A stretch of DNA of 64,000 nt from Anaeromyxobacter diazotrophicus (GTDB lineage: Bacteria; Myxococcota; Myxococcia; Myxococcales; Anaeromyxobacteraceae): assembly GCF_013340205.1 (NCBI RefSeq), contig NZ_BJTG01000003.1, forward strand, positions 1 to 64,000, read 5' to 3'. Each line of letters starts with the position of its first letter. Position 1 is the stretch's first letter. The position numbers and the translations under genes are program-made. The notes beneath the pieces are model-generated. The model did no database searches and had not been told where the DNA came from. It saw only the letters and a program-made list of their open reading frames with translations. This document shows positions 45,337 to 53,577 of the stretch, piece by piece.

Positions 45337-46084
45337 GACCCAGCGCGTCACGATGAAGTTCGGCGGCCTGACCGCCGTCTCAGACCTCAACCTCGCCATC
45401 CAGAAGAACGAGATCGTCGGGCTCATCGGCCCGAACGGCGCCGGGAAGACCACCGTCTTCAACGTGATCACCGGCATGAACGCGCCCACCTCGGGGCGCG
45501 TCCTCTACGGCGGCGAGGACATCACCGGCCTGCAGCGCCACGAGGTGACGCGGCGCGGGCTGGCGCGGACCTTCCAGAACATCCGCCTCTTCAAGGAGCT
45601 GACGGTCCTCGAGAACGTGCTCGTCGGCTGCCACCTGCACATGCAGGCCGGCCTGTTCTCCGCGACGCTGCACCTGCCGGGCTACCGGCGCCGCGACCGC
45701 GAGCAGCGCGAGCACGCGCAGCGGCTCCTCGCCGAGGTGGGCCTCGAGGCGGACGCGGGCGCGCCGGCGACGAGCCTCCCCTACGGCAAGCAGCGCCGGC
45801 TCGAGATCGCGCGCGCGCTCGCCACCCGGCCCTCGCTGCTGCTCCTCGACGAGCCGGCCGCCGGGATGAACCCGCAGGAGTCGGTCGAGCTCATGCACTT
45901 CATCCGGAGGATCCGGGACGAGTTCGACCTCACCATCCTGCTCATCGAGCACCACATGCAGCTCGTCATGGGCATCTGCCAGCGCATGTACGTGCTCGAC
46001 TACGGGGTCACCATCGCCCAGGGCGATCCGGCGGCGATCCAGAACGACCCGAAGGTCATCGAGGCGTACCTGGGGGTGGGCTGA
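45323..46084 (+). CDS. livG: Branched-chain amino acid ABC transporter ATPase LivG
   Basis: A 253-residue ATPase. Motifs are GLIGPNGAGKTTVFNVITG (Walker A), SLPYGKQRRLEIARALATRP (signature region of LivG type) and LLLLDEPAAGMNPQES (Walker B), with LIEHHMQLVMG as the switch. The ARTFQNIRLFKELTV Q-loop is conserved. The ATG at 45323 lies inside the end of livM, and its stop shares a base with the livF start. Confidence 0.94.
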   Translation: MALLETQRVTMKFGGLTAVSDLNLAIQKNEIVGLIGPNGAGKTTVFNVITGMNAPTSGRVLYGGEDITGLQRHEVTRRGLARTFQNIRLFKELTVLENVLVGCHLHMQAGLFSATLHLPGYRRRDREQREHAQRLLAEVGLEADAGAPATSLPYGKQRRLEIARALATRPSLLLLDEPAAGMNPQESVELMHFIRRIRDEFDLTILLIEHHMQLVMGICQRMYVLDYGVTIAQGDPAAIQNDPKVIEAYLGVG

Positions 46085-46803
46085 TGCTGAAGGTGGAAGA
46101 CCTCTCGGTGCACTACGGCGGCATCCACGCGCTGCAGGGCATCGGCCTCGAGGTGAAGGACGGCAGCATCGTGAGCCTCATCGGCGCCAACGGCGCCGGG
46201 AAGAGCACCACGCTGCGCGCCATCGTGGGCCTGGTGAAGCCGTCCGGCGGGCGGGTGAGCTGGAACGGCGAGCCGCTCGGCGGCCTCCCCACCAAGGACA
46301 TCGTCTCGCGGGGCGTCTGCCTCGTCCCCGAGGGGCGGCACGTCTTCCCGAACCTCACCGTGGACGAGAACCTGACGCTCGGCGCCTACGCCCGCTCCGA
46401 CAAGCCCGGCATCGCGGCCGACCGGAAGAAGGTGTTCGGCTTCTTCCCGCGGCTCGAGCAGCGCGCCACCCAGAAGGCGGGGACGCTCTCCGGCGGCGAG
46501 CAGCAGATGCTGGCGGTGGGGCGGGCGCTCATGACGCGCCCGAAGCTCCTCATGATGGACGAGCCGTCGCTCGGCCTCGCTCCGCTGATCGTCAAGATGA
46601 TCTTCGACATCGTGCGGCAGATCAACCGCGAGGGCGTGACGGTCCTGCTCATCGAGCAGAACGCCAAGGCCGCGCTGGAAATCGCCGACGACGCCTACGT
46701 GCTCGAGACCGGCCGCATCACGCTCCACGGGCCCGGGCGGGCGCTCCTGCAGGACGACGCGGTGCGCAGGGCGTACCTGGGCGAGGGCGCGGCCGGCCCT
46801 TGA
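46084..46803 (+). CDS. livF: Branched-chain amino acid ABC transporter ATPase LivF
   Basis: A 239-residue ATPase. Motifs are SLIGANGAGKSTTLRAIVG (Walker A), LSGGEQQMLAVGRALMTRP (signature) and LLMMDEPSLGLAP (Walker B), with LLIEQNAKAAL as the switch. CLVPEGRHVFPNLTVDENL is the LivF-type Q-loop. It starts within the livG stop codon (TGATG). It ends 16 bp before a convergent binding-protein gene; no clear terminator lies in that gap. Confidence 0.94.
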   Translation: MLKVEDLSVHYGGIHALQGIGLEVKDGSIVSLIGANGAGKSTTLRAIVGLVKPSGGRVSWNGEPLGGLPTKDIVSRGVCLVPEGRHVFPNLTVDENLTLGAYARSDKPGIAADRKKVFGFFPRLEQRATQKAGTLSGGEQQMLAVGRALMTRPKLLMMDEPSLGLAPLIVKMIFDIVRQINREGVTVLLIEQNAKAALEIADDAYVLETGRITLHGPGRALLQDDAVRRAYLGEGAAGP

Positions 46804-46819
46804 GGCGGGTCCGCGGCGG

Positions 46820-47962
46820 CTAGCGGCTCGGCGCCGGCGCGACCTTGCCGTCGTGGAGGACGCCCCACACCACCGCCGCCGGCGTCACCGCCTCGTGGTC
46901 GTCGGCGCTCCAGGGCTGGAAGTACTCGGCGGTTGCGCCGTCGTAGGTGTCCTTCAGGTTTTCGAGGGCGGCCTTGACCTTGTCGGGCGCGGTCGTCCCC
47001 GCCTGCTTCAGGGCGCGCGCGAGCAGGTGCACCGCGTCGTAGCTCTGCGCCGCGCCCGGCGCCGGCTCGACGGCCGCCGTCGCGTAGGTCTTGCGGTAGC
47101 TCTCGAAGAACTTCACCTGCACCGGCTGGGTCGCGCCCGCCTCGATGACGGTCTGGGGCAGCGAGGTGCCCTCGCCGAACGGGCCGGCGGCCTTGGTGAA
47201 GTCGGAGCTCGACAGGCTGGAGGTGCCGATGACCTCGGCCTTCCAGCCGAGCTTCTCGAGCCCGCGGGTCACCGCCGCGCCCTCGCGCGCGAGCGCGAAG
47301 AGCAGGATCACGTCGGCGCCGGCCGCCCGCGCCGCCTGCACCTGCGCCGTCGCCTCCTGCTCCCCGGCCTTGACGCCGCCCTGGTAGACCGGGGCGAGCT
47401 GCCGCTCCTTCAGCAGCGCCTCGAGCTTGGCCCGGCCCCCGTTCCCGTGCGCCGTCTCGTCGTGGAGGATGGCGGGCTTGCGGCGGCCGCGCGCGGCGCA
47501 CGCCTCGGTCACCATCATCTGCGCCTGCAGCGCCTCGCTGGCCGCCAGCCGGAAGACGTAGTTCGGCGGCGCCTCCTGGAACAGCTCGTTCACCTTGTTG
47601 CCGACGGCGTTCGACACGACGATCGGCACGCGCCGGTCGTTGGCCGCCTTGGCGACGGCGGCGGCGACGCCGGTGTTGGCGGGCCCGATCAGCGCGACGG
47701 CGCCCTCCTTGTCGAGCAGGTCCTTCACCGCCTGCGCCCCCTGCTCCGGCTTCGAGGCGTCGTCGGCGTCGACCACCACCAGCTTCTTCCCGAGCACGCC
47801 CCCGGCGGCGTTGATCTCGTCCGCCGCGAGGTGCGCGCCGTTGCGCATGGCGACGCCGGTGGCGGCGTAGCTGCCGGTGAGCGGGTAGATGCCCCCCAGC
47901 TTGACGGCGGCGGGGTCGGCGGCGCTCGCGAGGAGCGCCAGGCAGGCGTGGAGGGCGATCAT
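46820..47962 (-). CDS. Second branched-chain amino acid-type substrate-binding protein
   Basis: A 380-residue type I periplasmic binding protein (LivK/urea/amide type) with a short signal peptide (MIALHACLALLASAAD). Core motifs are KLGGIYPLTGSYAATGVAMRNGAHLAADEINAAGG, PANTGVAAAVAKAANDRRVPIV and SYDAVHLLARAL. It is clearly diverged from LivK at 42139, and its order of strands is more like amide or aromatic-compound binders. It converges on livF, so it may supply an alternative ligand to the same LivHMGF membrane complex. The ATG at 47962 is chosen because it opens the signal peptide. Confidence 0.85.
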   Translation of the reverse strand: MIALHACLALLASAADPAAVKLGGIYPLTGSYAATGVAMRNGAHLAADEINAAGGVLGKKLVVVDADDASKPEQGAQAVKDLLDKEGAVALIGPANTGVAAAVAKAANDRRVPIVVSNAVGNKVNELFQEAPPNYVFRLAASEALQAQMMVTEACAARGRRKPAILHDETAHGNGGRAKLEALLKERQLAPVYQGGVKAGEQEATAQVQAARAAGADVILLFALAREGAAVTRGLEKLGWKAEVIGTSSLSSSDFTKAAGPFGEGTSLPQTVIEAGATQPVQVKFFESYRKTYATAAVEPAPGAAQSYDAVHLLARALKQAGTTAPDKVKAALENLKDTYDGATAEYFQPWSADDHEAVTPAAVVWGVLHDGKVAPAPSR

Positions 47963-48127
47963 GGTGTGGACCTCGGTCGGGGGCCCCACGGGGGGCGCCG
48001 CAGTGTCCCGGGTCCCGGGAGGCGCCGCAAGTAGCGCGAGGTAGGCGCGCGTGGGGCCGCAGGCGCCGTGCGCGCACACGCACGGCCGGAGCCGCGCGGA
48101 CCGAGCGCGCGCGCTCCTGGGCCAGAA

Positions 48128-48161
48128 ACGCAGAAGCCCGGCCTCGAGGAGAGGCCGGGCT
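48128..48161 (-). terminator. Terminator of the cold-shock gene
   Basis: Perfect 11-bp stem, AGCCCGGCCTC (48135-48145) and GAGGCCGGGCT (48151-48161), with a 5-nt loop. Read on the minus strand it is followed by TTCTGCGTTTC. It lies 24 bp after the csp stop codon. Confidence 0.75.
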
Positions 48162-48184
48162 CCGGACGCTTCAGGTGAAGCGGA

Positions 48185-48388
48185 TCAGACCGGACGGACG
48201 TTCGCCGCCTGGAGGCCCTTCGGCCCCTTGGTCACGTCGAACTCCACCTTCTGGCCCTCGGCCAGCGTGCGGAAGCCCTCGGCCTGGATGGCGGTGTGGT
48301 GGCAGAAGACGTCCTCGCCGCCGTTGTCCTGGGTGATGAAGCCGAAGCCCTTCGCGTCGTTGAACCACTTCACGGTACCGGTAGCCAT
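48185..48388 (-). CDS. Cold-shock domain protein
   Basis: A 67-residue OB-fold RNA chaperone starting [21 protein letters not shown]1 (KGFGFI) and RNP2 (DVFCHHTAI, with Cys where Val is more usual) are present. The start at 48388 is preferred over in-frame upstream sequence, because the family always begins at this motif. A 7-bp hairpin (48420-48426 with 48434-48440) lies in the probable 5' leader, as is common for csp mRNAs. Confidence 0.95.
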   Translation of the reverse strand: MATGTVKWFNDAKGFGFITQDNGGEDVFCHHTAIQAEGFRTLAEGQKVEFDVTKGPKGLQAANVRPV

Positions 48389-48718
48389 GTAGCTCTGAAC
48401 TCGTTTCTTCTCGTGTTCGCGAGCGGAGGAACGCCGCTCGGTCCCGTCCCGGAGTGGGATGGGGAGGGGCATGACTACCCTGCCTTCCACCAGAAGTCGA
48501 GTCCGCTCCCCGAATGAGCAGCCGGCCGGGCGCTCGGGGCACCTCCTATCAAAGGCGCGCCGCAGGGCGTACAAGGGTGGGCGTCCTGGTCCGCTTTCTG
48601 CGGATGCGCTGCCCGGGCGCTATGCTTCAGCCGTACCGCCGGCAACGTTCTCTTCACCCACCATCGCTTCCGTTCGCGTCGCTCGGGCGGTCGCTTCAGC
48701 CAGGAGAGGCGCGTCCCC
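48389..48718. other. Divergent intergenic region, csp leader
   Basis: A 330-bp gap between the csp gene and the Tudor-like gene. It holds the likely long csp leader, with a hairpin at 48420-48440, and the promoters of both genes. I see no convincing additional gene and no clear -10/-35 pair. Confidence 0.45.
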
Positions 48719-49717
48719 ATGCACGAGCTCGCGAAGGGAAAGCTGGTCCAGCACGCCTCGCTGGGGATCGGCAAGATCGTCGCGCTGGAGGCGAACGCGG
48801 TCCACGTCTTCTTCCCCGACAGCGACAAGCGATTCGCGGCCAAGCTCCGGCTGCCGGCGGCGCAGGCGCTGCTCCGGACGGACGGCCTCGAGCAGAACAG
48901 CTGGCTCGAGGGGCTCTCCGCCTTCGCGCTCGACCCCAAGACCGGGCGTTACGGGCTCGCCGCCAGCTGGCTCAGCCACGACGAGGCCCTCGCGCAGTTC
49001 CTGAGCGCGTTCCCGGAGGGGTTCACCGCGGCCGCCGCGCCGGCGCGCGGGGGGCCCGGCGAGAGCGCCACCCGCTGGCGCGCCGCGCAAGCCGCCTTCG
49101 CCAAGGGGCTCGGCGACGGGAAGGGCGAGCGCCTCGCCGCCGGCGACGACGTGGAGGGGCTCGTCGAGCGCGCGCTGGCGATCGACAAGCTCCTGGCGCC
49201 GCTCCATTCGCCCGCCGACGTGGGGGCGGTGAAGAAGGCGTTCGCCGAGGAGGGGCCCACGGCCGCCTACTTCGGGGCGCTGTTCGAGCTGCTCTCCGGT
49301 CCGGCGCAGGGCCGGGCGCCCTGGGAGAAGCTGTTCGCGGCGGCCGGGAACCTCCCGGTCGCGCCCGCCCAGCAGTGGCTCGTCGCCACCCTGTTCCCGT
49401 TCCTCGCCTCGCCGCGGGAGCACGTGCTCCTCCGGCCGCGCGTCACCTGCGAGGCGGCCGAGCGGCTGGGCAGCGACCTGCGCTTCCAGACCACGCCGAA
49501 CTGGGTCACCTACCGCGCCGCGCGCTCCCTCGCGACGCGCTTGCTCCAGGAGCTGCAGGCCAGCGGCGCGCAGGACTTCGTCGACGTGGAGATCTTCCTG
49601 CAGGTCACGGCGTCGGCCAAGCGGACGCTCGAGCGGGCCGGCCGCGCCGCCGCCACCCCCAAACGCTCGGGCGCCCGCGAGGCGCGCCCGCGCGCTGCGA
49701 AACGGAGCACGCCATGA
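48719..49717 (+). CDS. Hypothetical protein with N-terminal Tudor/CarD-like domain
   Basis: A 332-residue protein of unknown function. Residues 1-45 (MHELAKGKLVQHASLGIGKI and VHVFFPDSDKRFAAKLRL) look like the small barrel found in DUF3553, CarD and helicase Tudor-like domains, which bind RNA polymerase or nucleic acid. The remainder (about 60-310) is mostly helical with no recognised motif, and the last 25 residues are basic and Arg/Ala-rich. The ATG at 48719 follows CAGGAGAGGC. It overlaps the next small gene by four bases. Confidence 0.65.
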   Translation: MHELAKGKLVQHASLGIGKIVALEANAVHVFFPDSDKRFAAKLRLPAAQALLRTDGLEQNSWLEGLSAFALDPKTGRYGLAASWLSHDEALAQFLSAFPEGFTAAAAPARGGPGESATRWRAAQAAFAKGLGDGKGERLAAGDDVEGLVERALAIDKLLAPLHSPADVGAVKKAFAEEGPTAAYFGALFELLSGPAQGRAPWEKLFAAAGNLPVAPAQQWLVATLFPFLASPREHVLLRPRVTCEAAERLGSDLRFQTTPNWVTYRAARSLATRLLQELQASGAQDFVDVEIFLQVTASAKRTLERAGRAAATPKRSGAREARPRAAKRSTP

Positions 49718-49932
49718 ACGACAACTTCCGGGAGCTCAAGGAGCGCGTCCGCAAGCTCGACGCGCTGCTCCAGTCGAGCGGCAGCACCTCGAACCTCCCC
49801 TTCGCGCAGGCGCTGAGCCGCGTGCGCCGGGCGGTCAAGCACGGCGATCGGACGCGCGATCCTTCGCCCGAGCTGCGCGGGCTGCTCGAGACCGCCGAGA
49901 GCCTCGGTCGCAACGTCGGCGAGGGCGGGTAG
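49714..49932 (+). CDS. Small helical hypothetical protein
   Basis: A 72-residue charged protein beginning MNDNFRELKERVRKLDALLQ, with a probable N-terminal coiled coil. Its ATG overlaps the previous stop as ATGA, so it is translated with the Tudor-like protein and may be its partner. The family is unknown. Confidence 0.55.
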   Translation: MNDNFRELKERVRKLDALLQSSGSTSNLPFAQALSRVRRAVKHGDRTRDPSPELRGLLETAESLGRNVGEGG

Positions 49933-49972
49933 CGCGCGCCTGGCGGGGGGTGCGCGAGGCGATGACGCCGCG

Positions 49973-51118
49973 GTGACGCACCCGGCGCACCCTTCGACGG
50001 TGAGCCCGACTCCTCCCCGCGTCCGCTTCCAGCCCGATCCCGGCTTCCACGCCGACCTGAAGCGCCGGGTGGAGGCGCACTTCGCCGCCTGCGGCCGCGC
50101 GCCGACCGGGGGCCCGGCGATGGTCTTCAAGACGGCCGTCATCCTCGCCTGGTTCGGCGGCTCGTACGCCGCGCTCCTGGCGTGGGGCGGCGCCTCGCCG
50201 GGGCTCGCCGCCGCCCTGACCCTCTCCGTCGCGCTGGCGACGGCAGGGATCGGCTTCTCCGTCATGCACGACGGGAACCACGGCGCCTACGCCCGCTCAT
50301 CCCGGGTGAGCCGGGCGTTCGGCTTCGCGCTCGATCTCGTCGGCGCGAGCTCGTACCTGTGGCGCTTCAAGCACAACGTCCAGCACCACACCTACGCCAA
50401 CGTCGACGGGATGGACGCCGACGTCGACGCCAGCCCCTTCCTGCGACTGGCGCCGTCGCAGCCGCTGCGGCGGCACCACCGCGCCCAGCACCTCTACGCC
50501 TGGCCCATGTACGGCGTGCTGGCGGTGAAGTGGTGGTTCGTGGACGACCTGGCCGACCTCCTCCGCGGCCGGATCGGGCGCCTGCCCTTCCCGCGGCCGC
50601 GCGGCGGGGAGCTCCTGGCGCTGGTGGCCGGGAAGGCGGTGTTCCTGGGCTGGGCGGTGGTCGTCCCGGCGCTCGTCTTCCGCAGCGCCTGGGTCGCCGC
50701 GTTCTTCCTGCTCGGCGCGAGCGCGCTCGGCGCGGTGCTCGCGACGGTGTTCCAGCTCGCCCACGCCGTCCCGGAGGCCGCCTTCCACGCGGTGACGGCC
50801 GGCGAGCGGCGCCTGCCGACCGGCTGGGCCGAGCACCAGGTGCGCGCCACCGTCGACTTCGCGCGCGGGAACCGGGTCCTCGGCTGGTACGTGGGCGGGC
50901 TCAACTTCCAGGTCGAGCACCACCTCTTCCCGCAGGTGTGCCACCTCCACTACCCGGCGCTCGCGCCCATCGTCGAGGCCGCCTGCGCCGACCACGGGGT
51001 GCCCTACCGCGCGCACGCGACCCTGCGCGCGGCGCTCGCGGCGCACCACCGCTTCCTCCGCGCGCTGGGCCGCGCCGCGCCCGCGGCGGCCATGAAGGGC
51101 GTGTGCGCAGCCGGGTGA
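49973..51118 (+). CDS. Membrane fatty acid desaturase
   Basis: A 381-residue di-iron desaturase of the acyl-CoA/acyl-lipid front-end type. The three histidine boxes are HDGNH at 99-103, HNVQHH at 134-139 and QVEHH near 313. About four membrane spans lie between them. The Gln in the third box is typical of front-end (delta-5/6-like) and linoleoyl-CoA-type desaturases, which use cytochrome b5-like or ferredoxin donors; none is fused here. The start is a GTG at 49973. It probably adjusts membrane fluidity. Confidence 0.85.
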   Translation: MTHPAHPSTVSPTPPRVRFQPDPGFHADLKRRVEAHFAACGRAPTGGPAMVFKTAVILAWFGGSYAALLAWGGASPGLAAALTLSVALATAGIGFSVMHDGNHGAYARSSRVSRAFGFALDLVGASSYLWRFKHNVQHHTYANVDGMDADVDASPFLRLAPSQPLRRHHRAQHLYAWPMYGVLAVKWWFVDDLADLLRGRIGRLPFPRPRGGELLALVAGKAVFLGWAVVVPALVFRSAWVAAFFLLGASALGAVLATVFQLAHAVPEAAFHAVTAGERRLPTGWAEHQVRATVDFARGNRVLGWYVGGLNFQVEHHLFPQVCHLHYPALAPIVEAACADHGVPYRAHATLRAALAAHHRFLRALGRAAPAAAMKGVCAAG

Positions 51119-51199
51119 ATGAGCACATTGCCGGGGCGGGGCCTCGCCCAGAGCGCGACCGCTCACCCGCCAGGCGCACGCTCGGAAGAGGATACCCAA

Positions 51200-51394
51200 A
51201 TGGAAGACCGGATCTCGCCGCCGTCGATCATCCACAGCTACGATCCCGAGCGCCGGCGCGTGCTCTGCGGCGTCCCGGAGCAGACGCACTCGACGAAGCA
51301 CGCCGCGGCCGTCACCTGCGAGCGCTGCCGCCAGCTGCTCCACGCGGCGCGCGACGCGGCGGCCGAGCTCGCGAGCGCGGCGCGCGGCCCCTGA
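51200..51394 (+). CDS. Small cysteine-containing protein
   Basis: A 64-residue protein of unknown function. VLCGVPEQTHST and AVTCERCRQLL place three cysteines that could bind zinc. The ATG at 51200 has GGAAGAGG 9-16 bp upstream. Its last 83 bases are antisense to the 3' end of the GIY-YIG frame, so one of the two ends may be misjudged. Confidence 0.5.
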   Translation: MEDRISPPSIIHSYDPERRRVLCGVPEQTHSTKHAAAVTCERCRQLLHAARDAAAELASAARGP

Positions 51395-51686
51395 GGCGCG
51401 CTCCGTCCGGAGTCTTCGCCCCGGAGGGACCGCCCCGCGCCACCAGCGCCAGCTTCTCGGCCCGGGTGAGCCGCTTCAGCGCCGCCTCGGCGCTGAGCGC
51501 CGCGCCGCGGCCCCGGGCAGGCCGGCTCCACACGAGCGCCACCGGCAGGCGCGAGCGCGTGTAGCGCGCGCCCCGGCCCGCGGCGTGCCGCGCGAGGCGG
51601 GCCGCCAGGTCGTTGGTGGCGCCGGCGTAGAGGGTGCCATCGGCGCAGCGCAGGAGGTAGACGTGCCACCGGGCCCCGCGCGCGCC
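51312..51686 (-). CDS. GIY-YIG nuclease (YhbQ/UPF0213-like), start codon not found
   Basis: About 120 residues match the single-domain GIY-YIG family: HVYLLRCADGTLYAGATNDL, ARYTRSRLPVALVW and EAALKRLTRAEKLALV, including the catalytic Glu in the second helix. The frame is clear from W-H-V-Y at 51668 onward. No ATG, GTG or TTG occurs in frame upstream of the first motif; the first is a GTG at 51542, which would delete the GIY-YIG core. Either a non-standard codon is used or the 5' end is damaged, so the left and right limits are approximate. It lies just downstream of the OsmC gene on the same strand. Confidence 0.55.
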   Translation of the reverse strand, partial: GARGARWHVYLLRCADGTLYAGATNDLAARLARHAAGRGARYTRSRLPVALVWSRPARGRGAALSAEAALKRLTRAEKLALVARGGPSGAKTPDGARLRGRAPRSRARPPRRAPRGAAGGSARR

Positions 51687-51696
51687 CGGCGCGCGG

Positions 51697-52107
51697 TCAG
51701 CGGCCGTAGCGGAACTCGATGGGCACCTGCACGGCGGGGTGGAGGCTGCGCATCACCGGGCAGGTGCGCGCCACCTCCTCCAGGCGGGCGCGGTCGGTGG
51801 GGCGGACCTCGCGCGGCATGTCGACGACGAGGACGAGCTCGCCGATCCGGCGCGGCGGCGGCGTCATGCGCTTCTCCACCGAGGCGCGGGCGTCGCCGAA
51901 GGCGATCCCCTCGCGCTGCGCCACCAGCGCCATGGTGGTGAGCGCGCAGGAGGCGAGCGCCGCGCCGACGAGGTCGGTGGGGGAGAAGCAGGCGCCGGTG
52001 CCGCCGTTGTCGAGGGGCGGCTGCGTCTCGATGCGGGCGCCGCTGGGCCCGTGGGTGAGGGTGCCGCCGAGCCCGCGCAGCTCGATCGTCATCGGGACGC
52101 CTGCCAT
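51697..52107 (-). CDS. OsmC family peroxiredoxin-like protein
   Basis: A 136-residue OsmC/Ohr fold protein. One catalytic cysteine lies in ALASCALTTMALVAQREG and the other in EEVARTCPVMRSLHP, the usual two-Cys arrangement. It reduces organic peroxides. The ATG at 52107 has CCGGAGGTGG upstream. It is divergent from the HD-domain gene with about 54 bp between them. Confidence 0.88.
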   Translation of the reverse strand: MAGVPMTIELRGLGGTLTHGPSGARIETQPPLDNGGTGACFSPTDLVGAALASCALTTMALVAQREGIAFGDARASVEKRMTPPPRRIGELVLVVDMPREVRPTDRARLEEVARTCPVMRSLHPAVQVPIEFRYGR

Positions 52108-52161
52108 GTGCCACCTCCGGAAAGCCGAGCTTACGACATGGCGCGGATTTATGGTGCGCGC

Positions 52162-52794
52162 ATGCCCGACCCGACCCGCGCCCCTGCCTGGGCGCTCCTG
52201 TGCGAGTTCACGAAGACGCAGCCCCTCCGGCGCCACGCGCTCTCGGTCGAGGCCTCCATGCGCGCGCTCGCCCGGCGCGCCGGGGTGGCCGATCCCGCCG
52301 AGGTCGAGGCCTGGGGCGTGGTGGGCATGATCCACGACTTCGACTACGAGCGCTTCCCGACCGCGCAGGACCACGTGTTCCGCGGGATGGAGATCCTGCG
52401 CGAGCGCGGCTGGCCGGAGCGCATCGTCCGCGCCGTCGGGGCGCACGCGAACTACTCCGGGATCGCGCCCGAGTCGCCGCTCGAGCGCGCCATCGTGGCC
52501 GCGGACGAGCTCTCCGGCTTCGTCGGCGCGTGCGCGCTGGTGCGGCCGTCGAAGAGCGTGCGCGACCTGCCCGCGGAGTCGGTGGTGAAGAAGATGAAGG
52601 ACAAGACGTTCGCGCGCTCCGTCGATCGGGGCGAGATCCGGCGCGGCGCCGAGCTGGTCGGGCTGCAGCTCGCGGAGCTGATCGCGCTCGTCATCGCGGC
52701 GCAGCTGCCGCTGGCCGACGCGCTGGGGGTGGGCGGCGCGGCCGCGCCCGACCTGCCCGACGCGCCGGTGCCGCCCGAGCCGCCGGCGGCGTGA
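52162..52794 (+). CDS. HD-domain hydrolase
   Basis: A 210-residue HD phosphohydrolase-like protein. RRHALSVEASM supplies the first His, GMIHDFDYERFP the HD pair and AVGAHANYSG a further metal-ligand His. The first ATG in frame is 52138; 52162 is preferred because the ATTTATGGT just upstream resembles a -10 box close to the start. The substrate is unknown; related predicted hydrolases act on nucleotides. It converges on the DJ-1/PfpI gene 16 bp away. The tail is Pro/Ala-rich. Confidence 0.8.
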   Translation: MPDPTRAPAWALLCEFTKTQPLRRHALSVEASMRALARRAGVADPAEVEAWGVVGMIHDFDYERFPTAQDHVFRGMEILRERGWPERIVRAVGAHANYSGIAPESPLERAIVAADELSGFVGACALVRPSKSVRDLPAESVVKKMKDKTFARSVDRGEIRRGAELVGLQLAELIALVIAAQLPLADALGVGGAAAPDLPDAPVPPEPPAA

Positions 52795-52810
52795 GCAGGC
52801 CCGTGCCGCC

Positions 52811-53470
52811 TCAGCGCGCCTCGACGCGATCGTCCCGGTACAGCGCGTAGGCGCCCGAGTACTCCATCACGCGCGCGACCTCCGCCACGAACGCCTCGTC
52901 GTGCCCGGCGCGGCGCAGGAGGTGAAAGCCCATCTCCATCCCCGAGGTGATCCCGCCCGCGGTGAGGATGCGGCCCGCGTCGACGACGCGCGCGCGGCTC
53001 GGCTTGCACGCCGGCGCGAGCTGCGCGAGCCGGTCGAGCGGGACCATGCCCGGGGGCTTCGCCTCGGTGCGGTCCGGCTCCTTGCGGTTCGTGGCGGCGA
53101 GCCCGTCGAGCAGGCCCATGACGGCGTAGATCCACGATCCGGTGCAGACCGAGACGAGCAGCGTCTCCTGGGGCAGCGATCGCACGAACGCGTGCAGCCG
53201 CCCGTTGTGCATCTCCTGCCGGGTCCCGTAGCCGCCCGGGATGAGGAAGGCGTCCATGGCGGGCGCGTCGGTGAAGGCGTAGTTCGGCAGCACCGTGAAG
53301 CCGGCTTGCGTCTGGACCGGGCGCATGGCGTCCGCGACGAGGAAGGCGTCGAGCTCGGGGTCGAAGCGGCGGGCCACCGAGAAGACGCCGTGCGGGGCGG
53401 CGAAGTCCACGATCTCGGCGTCCTTGAAGACGTAGATGCCGAGCCTGAAGCCGGGGTGGGCGATGGGCAT
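52811..53470 (-). CDS. DJ-1/PfpI family protein
   Basis: A 219-residue class I glutamine amidotransferase-like protein. The nucleophile elbow VSVCTGSWIY carries Cys109, and AGGITSGMEMGFHLLRRAG is a later conserved motif. DFAAPHGVFSVARRFDPEL matches the isonitrile hydratase/AraC-associated branch. Possible activities are isonitrile hydration or glyoxalase/deglycase. The ATG at 53470 follows AGGAGGCCC. Divergent from the DUF815 ATPase. Confidence 0.82.
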   Translation of the reverse strand: MPIAHPGFRLGIYVFKDAEIVDFAAPHGVFSVARRFDPELDAFLVADAMRPVQTQAGFTVLPNYAFTDAPAMDAFLIPGGYGTRQEMHNGRLHAFVRSLPQETLLVSVCTGSWIYAVMGLLDGLAATNRKEPDRTEAKPPGMVPLDRLAQLAPACKPSRARVVDAGRILTAGGITSGMEMGFHLLRRAGHDEAFVAEVARVMEYSGAYALYRDDRVEAR

Positions 53471-53505
53471 GTCGGGCCTCCTTCGTTCGTCCTCTCGTGT
53501 GATGC

Positions 53506-53544
53506 GCGAGCGTGGTCCGCCGTGACCTTCGGGGTCACGCTCGC
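53506..53544. promoter_or_regulatory. Overlapping alternative hairpins in a divergent gap
   Basis: GCGAGCGTG (53506-53514) pairs perfectly with CACGCTCGC (53536-53544). Inside, CGTGACC (53521-53527) pairs with GGTCACG (53533-53539) around a UUCGG loop. The two stems share bases 53536-53539, so only one can form. They lie between the DJ-1 gene and the DUF815 ATPase gene. Confidence 0.5.
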
Positions 53545-53577
53545 CGTGAGGACGGCGCCGGTGCTACCGTTCCGCGC

